NCBI GenBank assembly: GCA_015499995.1
Contig: JADNRV010000146.1
Location: 1 to 64,000 of the forward strand
Origin: Flammula alnicola
Lineage: Eukaryota > Basidiomycota > Agaricomycetes > Agaricales > Strophariaceae
Direction: 5' to 3'
DNA length: 64,000 bases
Position 1 is the first letter of the stretch; the number at the start of each line of letters is the position of its first letter. Under the pieces are notes generated by a model that saw only the letters and a list, made by a program, of their open reading frames with translations, made no database searches and was not told the DNA's origin. Below are positions 47,412 through 59,058 of this stretch, piece after piece. A program made the translations under genes and the position numbers.

Positions 47412-49059
47412 GAGGCATCATTGGCGCTCTCACTGACCTGAACATCCAAATTTACGTTAACGTTCATGGATACGAAGTAGATTCTTTTTGTGATTGACAT
47501 ACATAGCTGCTTACCCTTAAAGTAGGGAACACTGCTTCATATGTCGGAGTCAGGGCGAACTCTGTGGAATTGATTAAGACTTCATCGACATCAGGCTGGA
47601 AGACAGGTCATGATATATATTTTGACGATTTTCCTCGTTGGACAGGGGTTAACGTCAAGAATAGTCTGCATCGGGCATGATGGGTCCAAGTTCGGGCGAA
47701 GAGCATTCTATTTGACTTTGCTTGTCAAGACCCTCCCAGCATGGCTGCAGCTGGCAACAACTTTTCGCACCTCATTCATTCCAATGCTGTTCCTTCTCTT
47801 TCATGAACGTGATTTAGTGCGAGGTTCAATCTCGGAGCGAGACAAAGATATTTCAAAAGTGGACTTCAAGACCATTGCAGAACTGCGAAAGACGCTCCAC
47901 GGACTCGAAAATTTTCACGGAGAGCTTACGGAGCGACGAGCAACCTACGCCAGTAGGCAGCGCCTCCAGAACCTGCGCGAACCACGATGACGCGACGAGA
48001 AACTTCGAAAGCTTGCGCAGAACCACAGATTCAGCTCATCGCTGTCGAAGAATGTGTAAGGTCGGGCTTCTCGGCTGGATGAATCGCTTCATCGTATGAG
48101 GTGAATGAGAAAGGATTCAGAGGAGGTGCGAGGAGTCTGCGAAGAGCGCTCTGAGGAAAATGTCGACGGCGTATGGTGTATGAGAAGATCTTGGCCTGGT
48201 GAGCTCCGTGGTCGACGTGGTAGGCATTGAGCAGGCTGTCGACTATCCATATCAAGCTCGTTATCAACATAACCAAGCGTAATTTAGAGTGGACTCCCAC
48301 GGGTAATCCCTGAGGCAAGCAGCTCGAAAAAGCGTTAGTTAGTCAATAGTGAGAGGTGCATATCTAAATTGTCATCGATGGTTTCATCCTTCTCCTCACA
48401 AACCGACTGTTCAGCACCAAAAGCGTCCAAAGATACTTAAACGCGACTTGTCCTTCCCACCTTTTTGCAGAGTTATCTCAATAATTGCAAGGTGCGCCTT
48501 CATCCTATGATCTATATTACTCCTTTTCTCACCGCATTAACGTCCAGGTTAGTAAGGAACAGTGCGGGACGTTCCCATCTCCGACTTTATCCCATTTATA
48601 ATGGCTCGGAGGAGTGTCAGTCTGTCTGTCTTTAAACGTGCCTTTGTGCAGTGGAGCAAGAACTTGGACGGTGATCTAAAAACAGTGGTTTCGAATCGTT
48701 CTTCGTGCATTGGGTCTTTCCCTCATTCATTTTTTCGGTGGTCCCAGTTAATTTTTTCAACAGTTTCGTCATGGTCTCCACACGGGACAACACGTTCTCT
48801 GAATTAATCTTTTCTGTCCAGGCTGACCTGTGGTTCACTGGTTCATGTTCAGTCAATCCATAAAGCGTATATTTATTGATGGCTCGAACTAATTCCGACT
48901 TTCTCTTTTTCACTACGACATCGCTCCAACTCATATAAAACTCGAAGACTACCGTTGGTTCCACACCTAACCTAAAAACCAATCTGTATCATGAGACATG
49001 GACGAAAAAAATCGAGCGATACTAGACCTACAGAAAAAACGGCACATTTAGATATGACT
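47412..49059. other. No supported gene
   Basis: Block U copy B ends near 47681. A plus-strand open stretch of 126 codons (47610-47990) and minus-strand ones at 48031-48318 and 48632-48982 have no recognisable domain. The last contains a polar, coiled-coil-like stretch (RVETMTKLLKKLTGTTEKM) but no suitable start. Confidence 0.4.
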
Positions 49060-49558
49060 TTAAGTCTGCTTGTTGCAGATGAAAGATTCAATGTTGTCGT
49101 AAAGGCCTGAGGGGAGTTGGTTAACGGTTCCAGAGAGCAGAGTCCCAGAACCCTCGCAACCTTGAAGCCTAGAATAACGAGTAGAAGTGATCAGTTATAT
49201 GCCACAAGAATGCCCCCCCAAGGAGTACTGATACGCACCCATAGAATGTGCACGCGAAACCTGAGCCGATCTTGACACTCTCGGGTCTGTCCAGCCAATG
49301 AGCAGGGAGCGTGGTGCACACACCCTGTACGAGGGAATCGGGGGAGAAGCTTGCGCCAGTCAAGTTAACGTCGTCAAAGAAAATGACGGACAATTCGGCA
49401 AGTTCACTCTGGTGGGTGTTATAGGGGATGATGAGTTGAATGCAATAACAAGAGGGACATAAATGAAATCTTACGCGAGCGATGACGGCCGCATGGGCAG
49501 AGAATGCAGAGGCTGCAACAGCCAAAAGCAGACTGGCGAACTTGGCGTTGAAGTACAT
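49060..49558 (-). CDS. Small secreted cysteine-containing protein
   Basis: ATG 49558 starts a clear signal peptide (MYFNAKFASLLLAVAASAFS, AHAAVIAR after it). Intron 1 (GTAAGA...CACCAG) leads to SELAELSVIFFDDVNLTGAS and GVCTTLPAHWLDRPESVK, then IGSGFACTFYG. Intron 2 (GTGCGT...CTATTCTAG) leads to LQGCEGSGTLLSGTVNQLPS and the end FICNKQT at TAA 49060. The mature protein has about 95 residues with four cysteines (C in VCTT, ACTF, QGCE, FICN). This is the style of fungal small secreted proteins; effector or cell-wall roles are possible but unproven. It lies between the two halves of the rearranged duplicate block. Confidence 0.72.
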
Positions 49559-50071
49559 GTTTGTGAGATGAGATTGAGGCTTGTAAAAGAGTTTGTTGGT
49601 TTAGCAAGTCGATTGAGCTGCTGAAGTCTTGAAGAGAATTTGACCTCCTTTTTATACTGTTTGAAGCAGGAGACAGGAATCTTGGAAAGATATATGGGCT
49701 GTCGTGTCGATCACCCTTGACTTCGACTGAGGAGAAATCAAAGATAATATTCGCGATGAGTTCGGTTCCAGTATCAGAGGCGTCCGAGAAACTGGATAAG
49801 ACTAAGAATCCGTACTGAGTGTGGTCGGCCACTAGCAATCATGTATCCTGTCTGATTTTGCACTTGACTTTCGCTTCCTGCGGCATCGCTGCACCATACC
49901 CGCTCGAAATTTATAAGTCAGTTGGCACAAGTTGGCAAGACCTTTTCTCGTGTGTTGGCCCTTTCGACCACATCTGTCAATTTGTTCCATTCTTGTAATA
50001 CTGTAGTAGCTATTTATTTATGTCCTTGAAAGCCGTGAGAGGTGGATTGGCAGAAGGTCAGTCTCCTTTAC
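49559..50071. other. Promoter side of the small secreted protein gene
   Basis: No gene is supported. Block P copy B begins at about 50072. Confidence 0.45.
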
Positions 50072-51439
50072 AGAAGGTGGCTTTGCCATGGGCCTTGGGA
50101 CAGATTTGTATGGCTTCGCGGATTCTCAGGCGGCAACAGTGACGAGCTCGATGCCTCCGAAAGAGAAAAATGCGTAGACGAATGTCTAAGCGAAAGCCGC
50201 AAAGCCTCCGATGAAAGCTTGGCCGTCGTGAAAATTAGATAAACCCTTGAATGACAAGACATTAACAACAACGCTCTCAAGTCAGTGGAAGACAATCGAC
50301 CAGCACATACCCGACCAGGATGGCCTTTGCCTCCTGTCCAGTCGAACATCAAGCCTACGATAAATAAGAAGATGATCATTACTACTTTGATCATAGCAAA
50401 CCAGTATTCGTATTCGCCTACATACACGCCAGTCAGCGTAAGTATGGAAGCAGAAATAACACAGACGAACCATAGACTTTGACGTGTATCAACTGTAACG
50501 CGAATATGGGGACAATGATGATGAGGACCCAATGCCACGTCTGTAAGGTTTGAGTCCAGAACTGCAAAATTACAGCGGCGGCGGTCAATTCGCTTGCTAA
50601 ACCGAACGTTAACACATGCGTAATTACAAAGCAGATTATCGATGCAGAATGGACTTACGTATTGAGAGAGTCCTGAAAAGTCATATTATTTCAGCTCGCT
50701 GGATGTATCTAAAGAATCTCGGCACACCACTGCAACCAGTAATTCAAACCTAACAATATCAAAGATAGCCTATCACACGAGGTACAGATGAAAGATTGCA
50801 TACCAAGAGTGAACCCTAGTGCTGGTGAGACGAGTCGTGTTCCAAACACGGAGAAGGCGCCAGATACCGGATACATTGAGGATATTTTGCCACTGAGATG
50901 TAAATATGCATAGCCGTTATTCGCTGAGTCCATTGAGTAGTTTCGACGATGCGAAAGATCACTTACAGAGTGATAACAACCGTGTATACGAACAACCCAA
51001 CGACAAAGTAGGACAGTAAAGCACTGCCAGGACCAGCCAGAGCAACGGCCTAGCACGCGACTTGCAAATAAATAATTAGGAAAGAGCTTTGTTATGGCGG
51101 TAAGGAAGAAACATACAGATCCTGCACTCAAGAATATTCCTGTGCCAATTGTGCCCCCGATAGCTGTTGGTTGAATTTTCAAGGTGAGCACGCAGGGTAC
51201 TAGGACTTCAAGTACGAAAATAACCCACCAATCATCACAAGATGTCGGCTCTGCGTTGCACGCCGTGTTTCGTTTCGATCCTCAGCGTCCAGTCTCTTCC
51301 AAAACCCGAGTTTCTTTTCAGGGATGCCATTCGGTTTCGGAAGATCCTTCGAGTACGCCTCAGAAGTACTTTCTTCTTTGAGGATACTCGACCTGGTGGA
51401 AGGCGGCCTTTCTTGAAGTTGTAGCTCGTCAGAATTCAT
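50072..51439 (-). pseudogene. Amino-acid permease, 3'-truncated copy
   Basis: Aligns to the 5' half of the permease at 20191-22641, introns included. ATG 51439 (MNSDELQLQERPPSTRSS), GGTIGTGIFLSAGS, and ISSMYPVSGAFSVFG with Lys replacing the conserved Glu of GEMSS. Then come the helices to FSFGGIELV. At 50126-50128 a TGA replaces the Gly codon of AAGESA. Homology stops at about 50072, so the C-terminal six helices and tail are missing. It cannot make a functional transporter. Confidence 0.85.
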
Positions 51440-51620
51440 CCCGACGTCGAAGGGTTATCAAGAAAGCAAGCCAAGATTCCTGGGAAAGAGAAGCCTTCCT
51501 CCCCATTGGCTGTCAAGATATGAATACTCGTGGCCAATGGCGAGTAAAGACGCCATTTTGTTGCATATAGAAATGTCGGCTAGCGATTAGAATGGCTCAT
51601 CGTTATGTCTGGCAGTGATT

Positions 51621-53040
51621 TCAGCTTCCCACCATGCCTCCTCTTGTTCTTAGCATGCCGTCCACGTCGTAGTCGTCTCCGTCGCCGATATCATCGAGCT
51701 TGCTTGTGAGACCCGAGTGTCCTCCTCGCCGTCGTGCTGGTCGTTGGTCGATAAGGGTCAGTGCATCGACAGGAGCATTGGAATAGGACTTACCCTCAGA
51801 TGCCTCCGGACGATGTCGTGGATGTCGCAAGAACTGTACTCATATGATTTACTAGCTATTGAAGCTAGCTCGAACATCCCTTGAGTCTGAGGCCGGATCC
51901 GAGTCCCCTTTCTCAACCGCCGCCGCTCGCGGTCCTCGTGTATTAGCAGAGAAGATGGGAGGAGCGTGAACGCTGATGTAGGTCGGAGATGCATGGTGGA
52001 TGAGTAGGTAGGTGTACACGGTGTCGGGAACCGAAATGACCGACGAAATGGGACTGCAGCTTCATTGCGGGAAAGGCTAGTGGTTTGGATTCGAATTCGG
52101 TGTCATCTTCATCGTCCCAACCCTCCTCATGTGGCGAAGAGGCGCGCTTTTGCGGCGAGCTGTGCCCTCGAGAGTCGAAGGTGAGCTTCCCGAAATAGAC
52201 CGCTTCATGGCTCGGCTTTGGCTGCTGGTGCTGCTGTCGTCTCCCAGTTCCATCTCGCTTCCTTTAGTTGTGATTGTCGAGTAGAAATTCAATACCGTCA
52301 TCCCAGATCTCAAAGCGTTCTAAAACACAAGTTTCCAGATATCAGAATCATATGAATAGCACCTAAGTAAATGAATACGTACTGAGACCGGATTAGAGGC
52401 TACACAACAAGAGCGGCGGCGGCGAGGAGGGAGAGGTTGGCGAATGAGATGAGCGGCGACGATGACGATGACGATGACGTGGCGCTCTGGTCGTAGTTGA
52501 CGTTGAGGTAACAGGGGAGTTGCGGTCGGTGTGAAGAGGTACAGCGAGCGCATGTTTGGAGATCGTGTTGATCCTATTGCTGCTGAGGTGGTTTGGGCTA
52601 GAGGCTTCATAGACAGAGACGATGTAGTTGTCATTGATGGATTTGCGGAGGAGGCATGCATGTCCATATCCATGGCATCCTATCTTAGGGGTGGGCCACC
52701 GGCGAAAGAGAAAGTAGATAGTTAGATTAGGCACCGTTTCTAGAGAAAAACAAAGAGAGGAAAAACATACCTCGCCGACGTCAACATCGAAACGAATACC
52801 AGGCCCAATTTTCGTTCCTACCGCCTTCTCGTTGTGATAGACGATGTGTACAGCGTTATCAGCCTATCCGAGGGTATTAGAGCCATCGTATGCAGTCCAA
52901 GGGGTCGATGTGTGGATTGCTGCTCAATGAGAGGAAGGGGTTGCATGTTGCATGCGGTGAGATTTCTTTGACGGTCGACTGAAAGTTTGCTCACTGGGAG
53001 ACGGGCAAACATACCCTGGGAGTCAAAAAGCTGACCGTTG
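51621..53040 (-). pseudogene. Paralogue of the hypothetical gene(s) at 23.5-25.0 kb (structure unresolved)
   Basis: Segments open in this copy include DNAVHIVYHNEKAVGTKIGP then IRFDVDVGE before a GTATGT donor (about 52760-52850). A Ser/Thr-rich segment ASSANPSMTTTSSLSMKPL (about 52650) and ERFEIWDDGIEFLLDNHN followed by a stop (about 52270) come next. Further down, SSPQKRASSPHEEGWDDEDD is open while copy A has a TAG nearby. A final segment HSGLTSKLDDIGDGDDYDV ends MVGS at 51621. Several frames are open, so I cannot give one protein; it may be two small genes. Confidence 0.25.
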
Positions 53041-56000
53041 AATCATGATACCTTTTACTCGCATCTAGGAAACACCAATATGGCGATCGCAAATAAAAAT
53101 TGTCAACGTGTATACTTTACAAGACTCTCCATGAATTAGCATTATCCGAAATAAAGGACCTCAAATCCTGATTTATTCTTCTGTAAATAGTTTTAGAGTT
53201 CAAAGTATTTGTCCAATCGAAAAACTGCCAAGCTTACCAAATTGCAAATGATACGCTCATCAGTCATACACACCGCATTCCAGTCTAGCCTCGCTGCATT
53301 CAGATCCAAAGGAGCATCCTGACCCACATCGTTTCTTTCACCCATTTTCCAGGGTAGGTCCGTGACAACACAAGGCAAGTACGAGATCACTGGCTTGGTA
53401 AAGGCCTTGCTTGTGAGGGAAGAGTCCTTTCTGTTACTTGAACATCAGGAAACAATAAATTGATCGGTAGATTGAGCTCTGATTATGGAGACCATGTAGT
53501 CAACACCTTATCTACATTGCTAACAGTAGCTCCAGTAGCCGTACATAGTGCAAGGTTATTATTAGTACAGCAAGGTAGCCGTGAGAGTACTGCCCATAGA
53601 CACAGTTGTCTTGGCACATGGGTCAGTATCTTTAATAGTTGGCGGAGGGCTCACAGTAGTGCTACGTAAATGTGGATTACTATTACACTAACTTTTGTTA
53701 GTATGAATTTACATAAATATATTTTGGGTACATTTCTACGTACACAGCCAACATAAATAAAATTACTTTCCAAAGAAAAAAGGTGTGGCAACAGGATAAC
53801 TAGCCCAGAAGAGAATCTGAGCAGATGAGCGGGGGAGGCAAGAAGACTCAGAGGGAGCAGAGTACAAGTTCAAGTTGTTCTGAACATATTCACGAATTTT
53901 CGTCAAGTCAGTTCAGACTCAGCTCGATCACGTGATTGTGTTTGTTGAACGTTGAAATCCGACTTGATGCAACACGCGTCTCTTCCTTTTCAACCACAAC
54001 CACCATACCACACTCAGGCCTCAGCACCTCAGCGTTCATGTCGCTGACTGCTATGAACGGCCAACAGGAAACATCGCTGAAAGCACACACACTCCCCTAG
54101 CAACTCTCCAGGTAACACCCAACACCACCAACTATGAGCTGGCAGAACCCCAGGTACGTAGCAGACACCCCGCATCCCACTACTCACCATTACACTCCCT
54201 CTTTCCAGCAGAACACAGGGCTCGAGGTTAATGCCTCGCCCTCCAACCCTTGGGCCCCCCGGCGGCTCTCCGGTAACACCCAACACCAACAACAGGTGGT
54301 CCAGCGAACTCCCAAGGTACATAGCACAAACGCTAACTGACGAGACGGTTGTGGAGACAAAGCTTACCACCTGTTGCTCAATGGGAAGCCAGGAGTGACA
54401 CCGATACAACTAATATGTGACGTAGCATCCCCACCCCCCTCATGTATGTAGAAAATGGGAAATCAGCGGCGCATGAGCACGCCCCGGGAACACCAACTCG
54501 TAAGTGGCCCCTTCCTACCCTTGCATGCTGCTGCTCATACACACTTTTCGGAGCATGATCAAAGGTGCTGGCCTGCTCGCTGTGCGCCTTCCATGCTGCA
54601 TGACTCTCTTAGGTTCATGCTGCCTAGTTTACCAACTTTACCTTGTTAGTAGTTATTGTTAATAATAAAAAATCATTACTGTGTCATTTGCTTGATTCTT
54701 GAAAATGTTGCTTGATTAGTAGGCATAGTAGCCAGCATAGTCCTGTGTAGAGATTATCTATGTGCAGCTACTGGTGTCTACGTACACTTGGGTGTAGCTA
54801 TGACGGGCTACGTTGTAGGTGTGTTGACTACCGCATGTTACCTAACGGGGGTACTTGTGTACCGAGCTACCTCAGCTACGTAGACTACTGTGCGCTACTA
54901 ATCAAAGTTGTTTCTTCCTGATGAAGATGACGGTAAAAGACTGGGAACCCCAAAATTGAGGACCTGAAGCCGGACCACCTCAAAATGGTTTTGAAAATCG
55001 AATTCAATACGGCCTGAAAGGCAACGTGTGCCACTAGCTGATCTAATGTCGTCCATGGAATTGTGGGACAAGTTATGAGGGAACCACCGCGTCGCTTGAG
55101 GACCCCATGACTCCCAGGGAATGCTTTTGCTGCTTGGAAAAAATAATCCGTGTTCTCCCTCCTGGCCAGGAGTTCGGGGCTTTGCACCTGGTCCGGAAAA
55201 ACTTGCAAGAGCGCCTGCAGCCTGAGTGAGAAGGATCAAATGCTGCGTCACAAATGTAAACTCTTCTAAGGGAGAAGTTTGAAAGGAAACACCGAGCGTG
55301 AAAACTAGAACTTCGCTGAGGGGATCGTTGACAAATGGCCGCAGTGGGTCTGTATGAGACAGGAAGATGGAGGGCGAGGAAATAGGATTTGAGTTTGTAA
55401 AACTTGAAAGATATTGAATATGAGCTCTTTCTGCGAGTCGAGGGAGGAGGAGTGATTGAACCACCTGAACAGTGTCAAAATCCGCAGAGACGCCGTGACG
55501 GGATGAAACCTCAGAGGAGGGAGGGATATATAAAATGTCGAGCGAAGCATGATATCCTACATTTGGGATCAACAAGAGGTCCTCTCTCAAAAAGAGCACT
55601 CCACCATGAAAGGAGCGCTTCAGATTAGCCTTGACGCATCCTGCCTTCCAATTCCAAATATTGAGGAAGTGTAGGGACACTATGAACCCGAAGACCGGAT
55701 AAAGTTCCTGGGCAGCGACCACGCCCTCCCGAGAATTATTCCCGGCCTCACCAGGGAAAAAAGGGGGTATGACTTGGTGTACTCCCCGTCAAACTGGGAA
55801 TTCCGTAACCGGGAGTGGCCTAGGAATAATGTCCTGCGCCATGGCCACCATTCCCGGTTTCGTTTGGCAGGGTTTTTCTTCTAGTTTCACACGGAATACC
55901 TCCTAATGCATAATTTCCTGGTTCTACTGGCATTTTTCACTTGTATCTAGGGCTACTTTGTCTGGCATTCAGGTGATATTTTCTTAGCTTGGACGGTTTA

Positions 56001-56136
56001 CATATCATTCAAATGATCCTGAATTAATAATAGCAATGTACATGAGATCTAGTATGTAGGATGTAGTGGTACAATGGAACAACAAATCTACGGATGTGAT
56101 GAGAAATGTACAAACGGGCACATCGAATCAGAAGAC
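53041..56136. other. Gene-free, transposon-like accessory sequence
   Basis: No supported gene. A 274-codon minus-strand open stretch (54898-55722) lacks an ATG at its start and any domain. TCTCC-GGTAACACCCAACACCA occurs twice (about 54103 and 54268). TAGCTAC/GTAGCTA words are frequent at 54740-54900. The nature of the region is unclear. Confidence 0.4.
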
Positions 56137-57586
56137 CTATTCCCAATCGCTAACGTCGTCGATGTGTCGTGTGTCGGACAAGGTACGCGTTTGAGATGTT
56201 CGTTGAGCTGCCGAGGGTGGTTCGAGGCCTTCGTTGTCGCTTTCCGAGTCGGAGGAAGGCTGAATGACTTGGGCCTTCTGTGAAGCCACCGACTGCGACT
56301 TGTTGGTACGGTTGGATCGTCTGACTTGAGGAGGCTGCTTCTGCCTCTTGCACGGGCGGTCGTTGACATCGCTCTCTGCATCGTGTTCCTCCATTGGATG
56401 TTTTTTCGACGTCGAGGCTTCCTTCGCAGTCTTCTTGGTGGGAGGCATGTCGCTCAGATGCTCGCCATCATCGTCATCATCGGATTCGAATTCTGCGGCG
56501 TGTTTGCTCAGTTTGGCGGCGGTCTTCTGGCTCCGTGGATTCGACCCGTTGATTTCCTTTGAGCGCTTCGTCAACTGGGTGGTGCTCAGATGCTCGTTGT
56601 TGTTGTCCGCGGTGTGTTTCTTCAAGGTGGCGACCGTCTTCCGGCTCTTTGGATGTGACTCGTTACCCCTCTTCGATTTGGAGGTGCTGCAGCTGCTCGA
56701 GTTGGTGTTCTTGGAGAGGACCTTCTGGCTGCTCAGAGTCTCTGCGGTGTCGCTCAGATGCTCCTCGTCGTCGTCGTCGGGTTCAAGTTCTGGGGCGTGT
56801 TTGCTCAGTTTGGTGGCGGTCTTCTGGCTCCGTGGATTCGACCTGTGAACTTCTTTGGACCGCTTCTTCAGCTGGGTTGTGCTGCTGCTCGGGTCGATGT
56901 TCTCCTTGTCAGTATCAGAGGAGTCCGACTGTTTGTCTTCTGTCATCCTTCCTGAAGCCTTCGCCTTCTGGGATTGCTCATTCGCCTCTTCACGCATCTC
57001 CTTGTTGTGGACTTTGCGAGTGCCTGCAATGTAACCCTTTACCATATCGGCGATTGCCCAGTTATGCGGAAAACGCTCAGCTGTGAGATAAGGGAATTTG
57101 TTTCGAACCTATCGTACCTTCGTTAGCATGGAAAATGATAATAAAAATAAAGCATACGAGAAGAAAGACTTGGCCCAATTTCGCATGGTCCAGATTCTTA
57201 TAATATGCCGAGGAATTGAGACCGACTTTGATGCAGGATGCACGAACATAGTGCTAAACAGTAGATTAGCATAGAAACAAATGAAATGAAATGAACGCAC
57301 CCTCATCCTGTCATATACAACAGGCCCGTTCTCCAAATCACTCATTCTCATAGTCTCGTAGAGAACAAACCCCCTCTTTCGACTTCCTGCTTCCCCCCTC
57401 GGCTGAATAATTGGTTTGATGGCGGGGTTAGCGCTTGCTTGCTCCTTCTGCTTTTCTTCGACAATAGGTCAGTAACGCTTAAGTGAATAAATTTAACTCA
57501 CTTTTATACTTGCGGAGCTTGTGTTCGAGATCCTTGTTTCTTTGCAAAAGTTCTTCGAAGGTTGGCTGACTGTCGTCCGAGTCCAT
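56137..57586 (-). CDS. Hypothetical nuclear-type protein with internal charged repeats
   Basis: ATG 57586 (MDSDDSQPTFEELLQRNKDL) begins a short coiled-coil-like exon. Exons reading GFVLYETMRMSDLENGPVVY, HYVRASCIKVGLNSSAYYKN and FPYLTAERFPHNWAIADMVK follow; together they look like a compact conserved N-terminal domain. The last exon continues MVKGYIAGTRKVHNKEM into a long low-complexity tail of about 280 residues. The tail contains two to three degenerate repeats of the type TTQLKKRSKE, SNPRSQKTATKLSKHA, DDDDEEHLSD, ending DVSDWE at TAG 56137. Basic patches (PCKRQKQPP) suggest nuclear localisation. No domain name can be given. Tail codon usage is biased toward GAA/AAG-type low complexity. Confidence 0.65.
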
Positions 57587-58062
57587 GGTATTAGCAAACG
57601 GCGAGGCAAATTATGGATGATCGTGTAAGGCGTTGTCGAGAATCCTTCAAAATAGTGAGTCTGTAGATAGTATGAATGTCGAAATGGGTCCAGTCAGAAG
57701 GATGGACGAGGCAGCTGTCAGAGGTTGTGGAAGGAAAGCGACAAGAAAAAGTGAGGGTGACGATTTCTATGAAAGGAAATTATCACGGTGGCTATGCTAC
57801 TACATTGGCTATTATACACTACTAGTTACAATTTTTTCAACGCTACAAGTTATTGGTAATAGTAAAGAGACTGTGGTAATACTAGTTCAATGTAAACAAA
57901 TCGAAAGACGGTGGACAATGAAGAGATTTCAGGAGCGGGGAGGCGAGGAGCGAGATAGCGGGTCAGAGAATAGGATGATGCTGGGAAATTAACCCGAGTC
58001 ACGACGATGGATGTGAACAATCGAAAGAGAACGTACAAGGATGAGACGACAGGATTAGGACA
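57587..58062. other. Intergenic
   Basis: It should hold the promoter of the 56137-57586 gene. Nothing else is recognised. Confidence 0.45.
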
Positions 58063-58779
58063 TTAACTTGAGTCATGATGGCGTTTCTTCTCGAGTTTCT
58101 TTGTGATTCGATCGCGTCTGGGATAAAGGAATGTGAGCCGGTTGGAAATCGCCTCCAGAGTTCTTATCTCGCATTCTGCCCGAATGAGACTCTGCTTGCG
58201 ATGATAGGTTTTGGGAGATTCTGGCAATGCAGCATGGACAGAAGTGTTCTCGAGCAGGGAGAGAGCGACAGGAGCGACAGGATCTGGAGACGCGCTGATT
58301 TCTGCAGCGTTAGGAGCAAAAACCAGAGGGGATATTTTGATGTCCTGTCGCACAACCGTAGATTTTGGGGTATGCGGTGGTGGGGAACTTGGCGGAAGCG
58401 ATGATATGCCAGCATTGGCTGCATTTTTGGCCCAGGAAACAATTCCCTATCGATTGATATGATCAGCAAACGTTGAAATCAGTGAGAAATGATGTAACTC
58501 ACTCGTTCCTTAACGCTTCTTGTGTCCAATCCTGACGTTTCGGTTATGCTGCTTGTCTGAGCCTCAGGCTATTGATTTAAACATTCAAAATCAGCGTTTG
58601 GTGAGACCAGGAAGAGCTATACATACTTCGTTATTCGTCTCGGGTTCATGTTCCTCAAGTACTTCGCAATTCCTATCCAGCTCTGGATCCTCGTGTTCCT
58701 TGGCTACTTCACGGATCCTATTGGGCTCTGAATCGTCAACAATTGAGCTGACCCAATTATCGGATGCAAAATCAGCCAT
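58063..58779 (-). CDS. Hypothetical Ser/Pro/Glu-rich protein
   Basis: Three exons with matching phases: 58779-58627 (MADFASDNWVSSIVDDSEPN, HEDPELDRNCEVLEEHEPET), 58568-58503 (PEAQTSSITETSGLDTRSVK) and 58446-58063 (GIVSWAKNAANAGISSLPPS, then TPKSTVVRQDIKISPLVFAP and a basic end KKLEKKRHHDSS). Donors are GTATGT and GTGAGT; acceptors are CAATAG and CGATAG. About 200 residues, acidic N terminus, basic C terminus, no known domain. An upstream in-frame ATG would add about 20 residues. Confidence 0.5.
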
Positions 58780-58965
58780 CAACACGCTTGTCGCAAGATG
58801 ATGGGTGAGCATAGTTAAAGAGTTTTTCGTTTGGGGTATCAACTGTCAGAGGTATCGCTGGGTACAGTACGACGGGAGGGAGGGTAGTGGAGAAGACGAA
58901 ATGAGCAAAACAAATTGAAAGGAGTTGATAGAATCAGTTTCCCACGCGACAGGATTCCAGCAATC

Positions 58966-58999
58966 CTGATCCTAACGACATCTTCAGGGATATCCAGCC
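58966..58999. repeat. 34-bp direct repeat, left copy
   Basis: Identical to 59195-59228 (begins CTGATCCTAACGACATCTTC). In the right copy it encodes DPNDIFRDIQP of the transposase N terminus. Here the frame stops two codons later. Possibly a relic of an abortive insertion or duplication. Confidence 0.85.
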
Positions 59000-59058
59000 A
59001 TGAAGATGTTCTTCCCTTCAGCAAATCACCGCTGGCGACGCTGCTGGTGAAGCTCTGA

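Larger units (their letters stand above)
42073..47681. repeat. Segmental duplication, block U, copy B
   Basis: Colinear with 25078-30412. It begins with the junction word GACGGGCAAG-ATACCCT...AGTCAAAAAGTTGAACGTT that in copy A lies between blocks P and U. The same word, slightly changed, also ends block P copy B near 53030. Confidence 0.85.
50072..53040. repeat. Segmental duplication, block P, copy B
   Basis: Same-orientation copy of 21270-25110, lacking about 0.7 kb of it. It ends with the junction word near 53005-53030 that in copy A connects to block U. Here unique sequence follows instead. Confidence 0.85.

Noticed and set aside
54898..55722. 274-codon minus-strand open stretch
   Set aside because: No ATG in its first 200 codons, no recognised domain, and no splice-linked upstream exon found.
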